Shown: positions 5,631 through 13,829 of the stretch, in pieces | Layout of the letters: each line of letters starts with the position of its first letter | How positions within the stretch are numbered: position 1 is the stretch's first letter | Assembly (NCBI GenBank): GCA_016213065.1 | Contig: JACRBV010000012.1 | Location: 1 to 38,880 of the forward strand | Reading direction: 5' to 3' | DNA from: Deltaproteobacteria bacterium | GTDB lineage: Bacteria; UBA10199; SPLOWO2-01-44-7 | Length of the DNA: 38,880 nt | The notes under the pieces: model-generated | Database searches by the model: none | Told to the model about the DNA's origin: nothing | The model's input: the letters and a program-made list of their open reading frames with translations, nothing else | Program-made: the position numbers and the translations under genes

Positions 5631-7199
5631 ATGAATCTCAATGAATTCAAAAAGTTCCAGAATGTCCCCATCCTCAATCCGTGGGAAAAAACGGAGACGC
5701 ATAAGACGCTTCTTGCAGGTTTGAAAGAAGCCAGAAAAATTTTAAAGAAGCCTCACCAGATTTTGGTCGGTGAAAAATGGATCGATGGCACCGAAGGCAC
5801 CTTCACCAACGTCAATCCGAACGACAAAACAGAAATATACGGTCCCTTTCCCATAGCCTCGGGTACGCAGGCTTTGGAAGCCCTCGAATATACCAAAAAA
5901 ATTCAGCTCTCTTGGGGAGCCAAACCTTTTCACGAAAGAACAAACATTATTCGAAAAGTGCGCGCTCTTACTTGCAAACACCAGTGGACCATCATGGGAC
6001 TGTTGATGCTGGAAGTCGGGAAGACGGCTTTGGAAGCCTATGCCGACTGGGCTGAAGGCGTTGACTTTCTTGAATACTACGCCCGCGCGTGCGAGCTCAT
6101 CCATGATCCCGAATTTTTAAGCATCACGGCGCTTCAACACCACACCACGCTGATGCATCCGAAACCAATTGGCGTGGGTTTAAGTCTTCCACCTTTTAAT
6201 TTTCCCTTCGCCATTTTCACGGGTATGTGGGCCGCGCCAACCGTCATGGGCAATGTGTTGGTCGTCAAACCCTCTCCCAGAGCCCCAGCCACGGGCACTT
6301 TCATGGCAGAACTCATTTGTGAAGCGGGCGCACCCGTGCAACTGCTTGTGGACAGCCCCGCGCATCATGAAATCGGCCGGCTTTTGGTAAAACATCCCGA
6401 TATAGCACTCATCACTCTCACGGGAAGCCGCCAAGTGGGCATGGAAATCAACCGTGTTGCGGCCGAAACAAGTCAAAGATGGATCAAGCGCGTGGTGGCT
6501 GAAATGGGGGGATGTGATTTCATCGCCGTCAATGATTTTGATGATCTGCAATATCTTTTGGATCAGGTGCAAACCAGCGCATTGGGTTTTCAAGGGCAGA
6601 AATGCTCGGCTCTTTCCCGTTTGATTGTCAAAGAAGATCTTTACGACAAAGTTAAACAGGCGCTTGTCGAACAACTCTCAAAAATTTCTCCAAAAAATGT
6701 GACGGAACCCGGTGCAATCTTGGGCGGCGTTGTGGATGAGAGAGCACAGAAAACTATTTTGGATCAATGCACTGTCGTTCAAAAAGCCGGGGCCCGGTTT
6801 TTGCTCGGCGGAAAATCGGCTCAGAATTTTCCGGGTTGGGGAGTGTCCCCTTCCATTCATGAAGGATTGAATCCTTCGCAACCCGAAACTTCCATCGAAA
6901 TTTTCGGACCGGTTTTTGGACTCTATAAAGCGAAAAATTTTGATGACATGGTGCGCATTGCCAATGGCACACCCTATGCTTTAACCGGCGCCCTGTTCAC
7001 AAAAAATCCAGAATTAAAAAAGAGGGCGAAAGAATTTACGGCGGGCAACATGTATCTGAACAGAAAATGCACCGGCGCTTATGTCGGCGCAGAGCCTTTT
7101 GGCGGATGGTATGGTTCCGGCACCGATGACAAAGCCGGACATTGGTCTCACCTGCTTCGCTTCATTCACTGGCAGACGATTTCGGAGAGAGTGCTATGA
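5631..7199 (+). CDS. Aldehyde dehydrogenase, L-glutamate-gamma-semialdehyde (P5C) dehydrogenase type
   Basis: A 522-residue NAD(P)-dependent aldehyde dehydrogenase. Key elements are the substrate/cofactor loop PPFNFPFAIF, VVKPSPRAPAT, the nucleotide-binding LTGSRQVGMEIN, the general base E291 in VAEMGG, and the catalytic C325 in GFQGQKCSALSR. Length, N-terminal extension and the GxQGQKCSA form match the P5C dehydrogenase group, which oxidises glutamate semialdehyde to glutamate in proline and arginine breakdown. The usual GGKN motif after the general base reads GGCD here, so specificity may differ. No proline dehydrogenase is nearby. The last codon overlaps the next start as ATGA, so it is coupled to a secreted protein. 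Confidence 0.87.
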   Translation: MNLNEFKKFQNVPILNPWEKTETHKTLLAGLKEARKILKKPHQILVGEKWIDGTEGTFTNVNPNDKTEIYGPFPIASGTQALEALEYTKKIQLSWGAKPFHERTNIIRKVRALTCKHQWTIMGLLMLEVGKTALEAYADWAEGVDFLEYYARACELIHDPEFLSITALQHHTTLMHPKPIGVGLSLPPFNFPFAIFTGMWAAPTVMGNVLVVKPSPRAPATGTFMAELICEAGAPVQLLVDSPAHHEIGRLLVKHPDIALITLTGSRQVGMEINRVAAETSQRWIKRVVAEMGGCDFIAVNDFDDLQYLLDQVQTSALGFQGQKCSALSRLIVKEDLYDKVKQALVEQLSKISPKNVTEPGAILGGVVDERAQKTILDQCTVVQKAGARFLLGGKSAQNFPGWGVSPSIHEGLNPSQPETSIEIFGPVFGLYKAKNFDDMVRIANGTPYALTGALFTKNPELKKRAKEFTAGNMYLNRKCTGAYVGAEPFGGWYGSGTDDKAGHWSHLLRFIHWQTISERVL

Positions 7200-8248
7200 A
7201 AAAAATATTCTGGATTGTTTCATCACTCACACTTCTTGCAATGACAGCCTTCGCCAAACCGCTTGGGAACGGTCCGCTCAAATGGGAAGTGAATAACGAC
7301 ACTCTTTTCATCGACGATTTCACAATCTCTTTTCAACGGACGCTCCGCATTCCTGTTGATGGAAAGCAATATCCGCTCCCACCGGGATTGGGAAAACTTC
7401 CCCTATACCGCGTTGAAGATTACGCCAGCAAACTCCCGAAAGAATGGGTTGAACAGGGCGGCGTGTTCATGCCGATGTACCAACGCGAAGCGATGTGGAT
7501 TTCTTTTGGTGGGGAAGAATGGCGTCCCAGAGCTCTCAAAATCGGCATCGGCAAAATCAATGTGCTGACCGGAGATCCATGGACTCCCGATTTAAAGCAA
7601 CAAAAGGATCAGGATTATTTGGTGGCTCCAACGCCTCAACCATGGATTGATGGCATCAAAGCCGGCAAAGATTTCATCCGTCAATTTATAGCAATGCCGC
7701 TTGGAAAAAAAATGACGGTTGAAGGACAAATCACCGGTAAAGAAACAGAGGGAGGTTTGCAAATCACACTCTATGATCCTAAAAAAGGAATATTTAAAAA
7801 GCCGGTGCCAAGTCGTGACATAAAAAAGGGCGTGGGTTTTGAAATGATGACTCCTTCAGCGACCACCGCAGGGGGCACCCAAATGGGTTTGGGGGCGGGT
7901 GGCAAAATGCGCCAAAAAATTTATCCCGATCCTTACGGCTTCAACACTTGGGATCTGAAAAAATTTGGAACGCTTTATGTTCACATCGTCAACAGCACTC
8001 AATTTGAAAAAATCACGGGACAAAAACCACCGGACACACCAATCACCAAAAAAGATTACGCATTGTACAATTACCCATGGTTTGATTTGTATGACGAAAA
8101 ATATTCCGACATCAACGCCAGTGAAAAACTCAAAAAAATAAAACCAGTGAAAGAGAAGAAAGAAGAATCCATTAAAGTCAAAAAAACGATTAAATTTAAA
8201 GTACCCGGGGAAAAGAAACAGGATCAAGGACAAGCGACCGGCAACTGA
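7196..8248 (+). CDS. Secreted protein of unknown function
   Basis: A 350-residue protein. A clear Sec signal peptide covers residues 1-20 (K-K, hydrophobic core, then T-A-F-A before K21). The start at 7196 is chosen because it places the signal peptide at the N-terminus and overlaps the dehydrogenase stop as ATGA. The mature part has no cysteine-rich or repeated motif that I recognise; it is rich in G-K-P turns, aromatic residues and short beta-like stretches. The last 45 residues are Lys/Glu-rich and likely disordered. Coupled translation with a P5C dehydrogenase suggests co-expression, but no functional link is evident. Confidence 0.8.
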   Translation: MKKIFWIVSSLTLLAMTAFAKPLGNGPLKWEVNNDTLFIDDFTISFQRTLRIPVDGKQYPLPPGLGKLPLYRVEDYASKLPKEWVEQGGVFMPMYQREAMWISFGGEEWRPRALKIGIGKINVLTGDPWTPDLKQQKDQDYLVAPTPQPWIDGIKAGKDFIRQFIAMPLGKKMTVEGQITGKETEGGLQITLYDPKKGIFKKPVPSRDIKKGVGFEMMTPSATTAGGTQMGLGAGGKMRQKIYPDPYGFNTWDLKKFGTLYVHIVNSTQFEKITGQKPPDTPITKKDYALYNYPWFDLYDEKYSDINASEKLKKIKPVKEKKEESIKVKKTIKFKVPGEKKQDQGQATGN

Positions 8249-8311
8249 TGTGATGATTCCATGGCAACGCTTCCTTGATGGCTTCTTCACGGATTTGAGA
8301 GGCAAACTCTA

Positions 8312-8438
8312 GGGAACCTCCGAAAACTGCCCATCTGCGTTGTTGCCCGCGAACCCGCAATCCTCACATACCATTAAAGGTATGCTCCGGTTGCGGGTTC
8401 ACGGGCGCCTAGCATCTGGGCAGTTTTGGGAGGTTCCC
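8312..8438. repeat. 127-bp imperfect palindrome
   Basis: Arms of about 60 bp are complementary with few mismatches: GGGAACCTCC at 8312 pairs with GGAGGTTCCC ending at 8438, then AAAACTGCCCA with TGGGCAGTTTT, GAACCCGCAA with TTGCGGGTTC, and CATACC with GGTATG around the loop ATTAAA (8373-8378). It lies between the convergent secreted-protein and ndk genes. It resembles dispersed palindromic elements seen in many proteobacterial genomes; it may also act as a bidirectional terminator, although there is no T tract. Confidence 0.85.
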
Positions 8439-8474
8439 AATTATCACGGTTTCCGGATGTACCCTCTAATCTAA

Positions 8475-8906
8475 TTAAAGCCATTCGTAGTGGACGAGGT
8501 CGCTTGATTCGAAGAAAAAATTAACTTCGGCGCGGGCTGTGTCCGGCGAATCACTTCCGTGTGTGACGTTGCGTTCGATGTTGGTTCCGAAATCTTTACG
8601 CAGTGTTCCTGCGGCCGCCTTTTCAGGATCGGTAGCACCCATTGCATCTCTCCAACGTTTGATGGCGTTTTCCCCTTCAAGGCAAAGCACCACGACTGGA
8701 CCACTCGTCATATATTTAACGAGACTCGCAAAAAACGGTTTTCCCTGATGTACGGCGTAAAACCCTTCCGCTTTTTTCGGAGACAGTTGCATCATTTTGA
8801 TGCCGATAATTTTCAATCCCCCGTCTTCGACTCTTTTGCAAACTTCACCGATGATTCCCTTTTCCAGCGCATCTGGCTTGATAATCGCCAGTGTCTTCTC
8901 GATTGC
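8475..8906 (-). CDS. ndk: Nucleoside diphosphate kinase
   Basis: A 143-residue enzyme that equalises nucleoside triphosphate pools by transferring the gamma phosphate from ATP to other NDPs through a phosphohistidine. The fold-defining motifs are complete: TLAIIKPDAL with K11 at the nucleotide site, GPVVVLCLEGENAI, and the active site N-V-T-H-G-S-D with H117. The ATG at 8906 is chosen because AAGGAGGAA sits directly upstream; an extended reading to 8942 has no such site. It follows gyrA by 54 bp on the same strand, so both may be on one transcript. Confidence 0.95.
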   Translation of the reverse strand, partial: AIEKTLAIIKPDALEKGIIGEVCKRVEDGGLKIIGIKMMQLSPKKAEGFYAVHQGKPFFASLVKYMTSGPVVVLCLEGENAIKRWRDAMGATDPEKAAAGTLRKDFGTNIERNVTHGSDSPDTARAEVNFFFESSDLVHYEWL

Positions 8907-8928
8907 CATTGAACTTCCTCCTTGGGCA

Positions 8929-8960
8929 GGACCATGGACCATAGACTATGGACCACGGAC
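8929..8960. repeat. Short GGACCAT repeat between gyrA and ndk
   Basis: The spacer holds four imperfect copies of GGACCA/GGACCAT-like units, including the inverted pair CCATAG-A-CTATGG. It covers most of the 54-bp spacer and leaves only the ndk ribosome binding site. Confidence 0.6.
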
Positions 8961-11900
8961 TTATTGCGTTTCTGTTTCTTCGTCTTTCTCTGCAAGACGG
9001 GCCACTGAGGTTACCTTTTCTCCTTCTTCAACATTGATCAGGCGCACTCCCTGCGTAGCTCTTCCCTGTAAAGAAATGCCGGATACTGCGGTTCGTATTA
9101 TTTTTCCTTTATCGGACACCAACATGATGTCTTCGCCGTCGGTGACCTGCATCACGCCGATGACCACACCATTTTTTTCGGTCACTTTGCAAGTGAAAAT
9201 ACCGCTCCCGCCACGTGACTGTATGCGATATTCTTTGAGCTCGGTTCTTTTTCCGTAACCTTTTTCCGTCACTGTCAGGAGAACCGCGTTGTTGCCGTTG
9301 ACAACCTCCATGCTGACAACCTCATCCCCTTTTTCAAGCTGAATGCCGCGCACCCCGCCGGCTTGACGTCCCATGTTGCGAACGTCTTCCTCATGGAAGC
9401 GGATCGCTTTCCCGCGACGCGTCGACAAAACAATTTCCTGTTTTCCATTGGTCAGTTTGGCGGCCACCATTTCATCACCTTGATCCAAACCAATGGCAAT
9501 AATGCCGCTGGCTCTGGGATGACTAAACGCCGTCAATTCCGTTTTTTTGATCGTCCCCTGACGCGTCACCATTATAACCGAATGCCCTTCCATAAATTCC
9601 TTCACAGGCATGATGGCGGCGATTTTTTCTTCGGAGGAAATTTGAACAAGATTGCTGATGACTTTTCCTTTTGTCACGCGCCCCGCTTGCGGAATTTCAT
9701 GGACTTTGAGCCAGAAAAGTCGTCCACGCGTGGTGAAAACCAGCAAATAACTTTTTGTTGAGGCGATAAACAAATCTTCCACAAAGTCTTCATCGCGGGT
9801 AGCCATCCCCGTTTTTCCGCGTCCGCCGCGCCTTTGCGCACGATAAATACTGACGGCGTTGCGTTTGATGTAACCGCCATGGCTGATGGTAACCACCATC
9901 TCTTCTTCCTGAATCAAATCTTCCTCGTTAATTTCTTCGGCGGCGCCCTGAATTTCTGTGCGGCGTTCATCACCATATTTGTCGCGAATTTCTTTGATCT
10001 CGTCTGAAATAATTTTCATGATGCGGCGTTCATCGGCCAAAATCGCTTTGCATTCTTTGATGAACTTCAACAATTCTTCCAGTTCTTCCAAAATTTTGGT
10101 TCTTTCAAGTCCGGTCAGGCGTTGCAGTCGCATATCCAAAATGGCCTGAGCCTGAATTTCGCTTAATTTAAACTTCAAACGCAGAGCTTCTTTGGCGGCC
10201 TGTGGTTCTTTCGATTTTTTGATAAGGGCAATCACTTCATCAATGTGATCCAGCGCAATTTTCAACCCTTCCAAAACATGGGCACGCGCCTCCGCCTGTT
10301 TGAGATCGTAAACGGTTCTGCGGGTGACCACTTCTCTGCGATGATCGATAAAAAATTGAAGCGCCTCTTTAAGATTCAACACTTTGGGTTGTTGGTGGAC
10401 AATGGCCAGCAAAATCACGCCGTATGATTCTTCCATCAGAGTGTGTTTGTAGAGGTGATTCAAAACAATACCGGCAACCGCTCCGCGTTTGAGTTCCACC
10501 ACAACGCGCATACCTTCTCTGTCCGACTCATCGCGAATATCGGAAACCCCTTCCAGTTTTCCTTCCTGAACAAGGTATGCAATCTGCTCGATGAGTCGCG
10601 ATTTATTCACCTGATACGGAATTTCAGTGACGATAATCGCTTCACGATCCCCTTTCGCAATGGGTTCAATGAGGGCTCTGGCCCGCATGACAATTTTTCC
10701 GCGGCCCGTGGCATAGGCATTTTTGATTCCCTCTCTGCCGCAGATAAAAGCACCCGTCGGGAAATCGGGACCCGGCACATGTTTCATCAATTCTGGAATT
10801 GTGAGGGAAGGTTTATCAATCAACGAAATCAACGCATTCGAAAGTTCTTTTAAATTATGAGGCGGAATTTTGGTAGCCATCCCAACCGCAATACCATCGG
10901 AACCGTTGAGCAAAAGATTCGGAATTTTAGAGGGAAGCACCACGGGTTCCATAGTGGAGCCGTCAAAATTGGGAATAAAGTCGACCGTTTCCTTGTCAAT
11001 TTCCTCCAGCATCTCCTCCGCAATTTTTGTGAGACGCGCTTCCGTGTAACGGTAAGCGGCGGCAGAGTCGCCGTCTATGGAATTATGGACAAAAACACCG
11101 GCGGCCAAAGAAAAATTGTGGGTTCCATCAACAGTAAGATCATAAACGTCAGCCCTCCCAGCGGATTCCACCGAAACAACTTTGTGGTTGAGTCTTCCAT
11201 GATGCGACTGAGTAGCCAATTCCAGTGCTCTGCGGTTATTCGCAAAATAACGTTCAAAACCTTGTTCAAACCGAAGGATTCCCTTAACCTTGGTTGATTT
11301 TCGGATCTCTTCGTAATTTTTTTCTGTCAGTTCACCAAGCTGAAGCATCGCACGTTGGCAAATTGTTAAAAATCGGGATTGAGTCGTTTTTTGACCGTTA
11401 CTGGAAAGATGTTTGGCGTGTTGTTCCCGATATTTTGGATTTTGCCACTGTTGTTTACTAACTTGGGAACAAAATTCCCGATAGGATGGATCACTCCACC
11501 ATTTTTTGGATAAATCGCCAAAAGCTTTCCGTGCAACGGGGTCTTGCACTTTCTTGCTGGTAATCTGGGATATTTTTTCGCGATGAGCCGGGTCCGACCA
11601 AATTTTTGCGGAGATTTCCTTCATATACTCTCTCTGCAAGGCAACGTAGGCAGGGTCTTTCCACATTTTATTAAGCCATTCTTTTTGGGCTTTTTTAATG
11701 GATTCCTTCTGCTCTTTGGAACCGTAAAGCAGAACATTTTTCTTTAATCCGGCTTCGAGAATGCGTTGACGAAATTGAGAATCGTTCCAAAGCTTTCTTT
11801 TGGCTTCCATCTGTTTCTTTTGGAATGTTTTGTCTTGCCAACGGCGTTTATTTTCTTCCCCAATCGCGGCAATTGTTTTCTTACGAAATGCACTGCCTTT

Positions 11901-12836
11901 CCAAAGATTGGAAAGAACACTTTTCATTTTCTTTTGAAACTCTGGATTAGACCAAAGTACTTTCAAATATTCATGATGGAGACGACGATGTTCGCCCCAG
12001 CCCATGCGAATAATGTTTCTTGGGTCATTGTTTAATTTATTGAAATCTTTGTGGTGACGTACACGGCCGGCACTTTTGGGGTAGACACTTCTGTTTAAGT
12101 TATAAGCATCTGCCAGATGATGGGCAAAAACCCAGGAATCGGTAGCGGGATTATAAATCTCTTCATATTTTTTTAAATTCACATCCTTCCCATCATAAAA
12201 TCGGTTGTAAAGAGGCATTAAGGAATCATCCGTTTTTAAATTTTGAGCTTCGCGATAGGTCCCATTTCGCAACATAAAACGATGGTCCGGTGTACACCGT
12301 ATTTTTTCACCGTTGTCCAAAGTCACTTCTACAATGGGAGTATTTTGTTTGGTCAGGCGGGGCGCTTGAATGGGAGCCATCGCCACATTTCCATCTTGTG
12401 TAACAGTATAAGTGAAGTGGATTTTATCATTGGCGTAATCAGCGACAAGCTCCTCAAAAGATTTAGTTTCTCCATTGGCCATGCGGATTCTGGTGTCTCC
12501 CGTAAAACAACCAAAGTTTCCTTGCCCGTCGATCATGGGATAGCGCATGTTCCAGCTTTGGGCCATGCGGACCAATGTGTCATAAACGGCGGCGTCTCCG
12601 TGGGGGTGATATTTCTTAAGTACCTCTCCCACCACACCGGCGCAGTTTGAATAGCGTTTATTGGAGAGAAGTCCCTCGCGAAACATCGCGTAAAGAATGC
12701 GGCGATGAGCGGGCTTGAGACCATCGCGAATGTCGGGAAGCGCGCGACCGATGATCACGCTCATCGCGTAATCAAGATAGGAAGCTTTCATCTCCTCTTC
12801 GATATTGATTGGAACGAGTTCTGCGGACTTTGCCAT
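8961..12836 (-). CDS. gyrA: DNA gyrase subunit A precursor containing an intein
   Basis: A 1291-residue reading frame. Removing the intein (residues 110-585) leaves 815 residues, a normal GyrA length. GyrA cuts and rejoins DNA in the A2B2 gyrase that introduces negative supercoils. Landmarks are SYLDYAMSVIIGRALPD at the N-terminus, the winged helix AHRRILYAM, HPHGDAAVYD, and the catalytic tyrosine in AAYRYTEARL (precursor Y597, mature about Y121). The C-terminal pinwheel carries the GyrA box as QRRGGRG, which supports gyrase over topoisomerase IV ParC. The N-terminal MAKSAELVPINIEEEM fits the family start. There is no Shine-Dalgarno sequence before the ATG; a promoter abuts the start codon (separate entry). 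The gene for GyrB is not in the window. Confidence 0.96.
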   Translation of the reverse strand: MAKSAELVPINIEEEMKASYLDYAMSVIIGRALPDIRDGLKPAHRRILYAMFREGLLSNKRYSNCAGVVGEVLKKYHPHGDAAVYDTLVRMAQSWNMRYPMIDGQGNFGCFTGDTRIRMANGETKSFEELVADYANDKIHFTYTVTQDGNVAMAPIQAPRLTKQNTPIVEVTLDNGEKIRCTPDHRFMLRNGTYREAQNLKTDDSLMPLYNRFYDGKDVNLKKYEEIYNPATDSWVFAHHLADAYNLNRSVYPKSAGRVRHHKDFNKLNNDPRNIIRMGWGEHRRLHHEYLKVLWSNPEFQKKMKSVLSNLWKGSAFRKKTIAAIGEENKRRWQDKTFQKKQMEAKRKLWNDSQFRQRILEAGLKKNVLLYGSKEQKESIKKAQKEWLNKMWKDPAYVALQREYMKEISAKIWSDPAHREKISQITSKKVQDPVARKAFGDLSKKWWSDPSYREFCSQVSKQQWQNPKYREQHAKHLSSNGQKTTQSRFLTICQRAMLQLGELTEKNYEEIRKSTKVKGILRFEQGFERYFANNRRALELATQSHHGRLNHKVVSVESAGRADVYDLTVDGTHNFSLAAGVFVHNSIDGDSAAAYRYTEARLTKIAEEMLEEIDKETVDFIPNFDGSTMEPVVLPSKIPNLLLNGSDGIAVGMATKIPPHNLKELSNALISLIDKPSLTIPELMKHVPGPDFPTGAFICGREGIKNAYATGRGKIVMRARALIEPIAKGDREAIIVTEIPYQVNKSRLIEQIAYLVQEGKLEGVSDIRDESDREGMRVVVELKRGAVAGIVLNHLYKHTLMEESYGVILLAIVHQQPKVLNLKEALQFFIDHRREVVTRRTVYDLKQAEARAHVLEGLKIALDHIDEVIALIKKSKEPQAAKEALRLKFKLSEIQAQAILDMRLQRLTGLERTKILEELEELLKFIKECKAILADERRIMKIISDEIKEIRDKYGDERRTEIQGAAEEINEEDLIQEEEMVVTISHGGYIKRNAVSIYRAQRRGGRGKTGMATRDEDFVEDLFIASTKSYLLVFTTRGRLFWLKVHEIPQAGRVTKGKVISNLVQISSEEKIAAIMPVKEFMEGHSVIMVTRQGTIKKTELTAFSHPRASGIIAIGLDQGDEMVAAKLTNGKQEIVLSTRRGKAIRFHEEDVRNMGRQAGGVRGIQLEKGDEVVSMEVVNGNNAVLLTVTEKGYGKRTELKEYRIQSRGGSGIFTCKVTEKNGVVIGVMQVTDGEDIMLVSDKGKIIRTAVSGISLQGRATQGVRLINVEEGEKVTSVARLAEKDEETETQ
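11082..12509 (-). mobile_element. GyrA intein with HNH-type endonuclease region and tandem Trp repeats
   Basis: A 476-residue in-frame insertion with all splicing residues: first residue Cys110 (CFTGDTRIRM), block B T182-P-D-H185, block F VYDLTVDGTHNFSLAAG, block G F-V-H-N with H584 and N585, and Ser586 as the +1 nucleophile. Splicing should restore GNFG-SIDGDSAAAY. The middle holds an HNH-like motif (R-H-H-K-D-F-N-K-L-N-N-D-P, residues 260-272, then E-H-R-R-L-H-H at 282-288). Next comes an array of W-x-D/N-P/x-x-F/Y units at W295, 312, 333, 350, 392, 413, (Q431), 447 and 464. The array is probably a DNA-binding part of the homing endonuclease. All motifs look intact, so both splicing and homing could be active. 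Confidence 0.95.
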
Positions 12837-12844
12837 GGCGACGG

Positions 12845-12873
12845 ATTATGCAAGCCACATGCCAAAAAGTCAA
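12845..12873 (-). promoter_or_regulatory. gyrA promoter adjoining the start codon
   Basis: On the minus strand TTGACT (12873-12868) and CATAAT (12850-12845) are separated by 17 bp. The -10 box ends only eight bases before the gyrA ATG at 12836, so transcription should begin at or within a base or two of the start codon, giving a leaderless or nearly leaderless mRNA. This agrees with the absence of a ribosome binding site. Confidence 0.65.
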
Positions 12874-13093
12874 TTTACAAAATATCATTTCGGGAGAGTG
12901 AGAAGACGATTGAAGATGCGAGTTGCATCGCTCTTTTTTTTGCGTCTGGCGCGAGTTTATGGTTGACGCAAGTGAAAGCAGTGTAATAAGTTGCCGTCAC
13001 AGCTCGTATCGGCAAAGCACAATCGCTCTTGATATCCAACAAGAGTGGAACCGCAAATGCTGATAAATCGGAGAAGGAAGGGGGGTGAAGAAA
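12874..13093. other. Divergent intergenic region gyrA / HU
   Basis: About 220 bp without a gene beyond the gyrA promoter. A TTGACG at 12963-12968 followed at 15 bp by TAATAA (12984-12989) might be the HU promoter, though the spacing is short. GAAGGAAGGGGGG at about 13073-13085 supplies the HU ribosome binding site. Nothing else recognised. Confidence 0.4.
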
Positions 13094-13366
13094 ATGACAA
13101 AAGCAGAATTGGTTAGCTATATCGCCAAGGATTGCAAATGCTCCAAAGCCCTATCCGAAAAACTTCTCAACGCAACAACACACAACATCGCAAAATGTCT
13201 TCGCAAGAATGACAAAATTACACTGACAGGTTTCGGGACATTCTATCCAGCCAAGAGAAAAGGCCGTGTGGGACGCAATCCTCAGACGGGGGCCCAAATC
13301 AACATTAAGCCGCGCCGCGTTCCGCGTTTCAAACCGGGCAAACAGCTTAAAGATTGGGTTATCTAA
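13094..13366 (+). CDS. HU/IHF-family DNA-binding protein
   Basis: A 90-residue histone-like protein: helices at residues 1-40 (MTKAELVSYIAKDC), then LTGFGTFYPAKRKGRVGRNPQTG in the beta-arm region and KPRRVPRFKPGKQLKDWV at the end. HU dimers bend and compact DNA without strong sequence preference. The start at 13094 fits the family; a GTG at 13085 would bury the G-rich ribosome binding site. The final F-K-P-G-K-x-L-K is typical of HU. It stands alone, ends before hairpin element R1 and terminator T1, and marks the left edge of the toxin-antitoxin island. Confidence 0.93.
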   Translation: MTKAELVSYIAKDCKCSKALSEKLLNATTHNIAKCLRKNDKITLTGFGTFYPAKRKGRVGRNPQTGAQINIKPRRVPRFKPGKQLKDWVI

Positions 13367-13387
13367 AGTTCGTTTAGGAAGGAAGAA

Positions 13388-13440
13388 GTCAAGGCCCCGC
13401 AAGCGGAGCCGCGAAGCAAACTCGAAGAGTTTGCGGAGTA
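13388..13440 (+). repeat. Palindromic element R1 (left border of toxin-antitoxin island)
   Basis: Fifty-three bases beginning GTCAAG, with a CCGC/GCGG hairpin and then the stem GCAAACTC/GAGTTTGC with loop GAA, ending GCGGAGTA. The final 30 bases match the reverse complement of R2 (16184-16237) at 29 positions; the first six are identical. Confidence 0.85.
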
Positions 13441-13446
13441 AAATAG

Positions 13447-13490
13447 AAAAGCCTTTTGAGTTTCAAACCTCAAAAGGCTTTTTTGTTTTT
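13447..13490 (+). terminator. Rho-independent terminator T1 (first of three identical copies)
   Basis: Stem GCCTTTTGAG/CTCAAAAGGC (13451-13460 and 13469-13478) with loop TTTCAAAC, flanked by an A tract and a T tract. It terminates the HU transcript. The same 44 bases recur at 14069 and 15178. Confidence 0.92.
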
Positions 13491-13550
13491 ATATAAAACA
13501 CACTCCATTTAAAACTTGAAAACATTACAAAACTTACCTACTAAGTCCCC

Positions 13551-13829
13551 GTGCCTATCAAAACAAAAGAAATAGTTTTTTCCCAACATGCTTTGGATCA
13601 ACTGAAAGACAGAGGAACCACGCAGGAAGAAATTATTCAGACCATTTGGGAAGGGGAGATGCAAATTGCCAAAAAGGAGCGAATTTCATTCAAAAAAAAC
13701 TTTCCCTTTGAAAAAACATGGAAAAACAGGCACTATTCGCTTAAGCAGGTGATGCCAATCGTTGTCGAGGAAAAAGGTTGTTACGTCGTAATTACTGTTT
13801 ATGTTTTTTATTTTGGAGGACAACAATGA
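13551..13829 (+). CDS. DUF4258-type protein, probable toxin partner
   Basis: A 92-residue basic protein starting at GTG. The N-terminal FSQHALDQLKDRG followed by TQEEIIQTIWEG is the pattern of DUF4258 domains, which resemble RelE/BrnT-like small toxins. A central K/F-rich strand region and a C-terminal VVITVYVFYFG complete a small alpha/beta fold. It overlaps the next gene as ATGA. Genes of this kind are frequently paired with DUF2283 proteins; a toxin role is inferred from that pairing and the neighbourhood, not shown by catalytic residues. Confidence 0.7.
   Translation: MPIKTKEIVFSQHALDQLKDRGTTQEEIIQTIWEGEMQIAKKERISFKKNFPFEKTWKNRHYSLKQVMPIVVEEKGCYVVITVYVFYFGGQQ

Noticed and set aside
8961-12836. 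A group I/II intron or fused second gene in gyrA
   Set aside because: The insertion is fully in frame and has all intein splicing motifs, so protein splicing explains it.
8961-12836. Topoisomerase IV subunit ParC
   Set aside because: The C-terminal domain has the GyrA box QRRGGRG, which marks gyrase.
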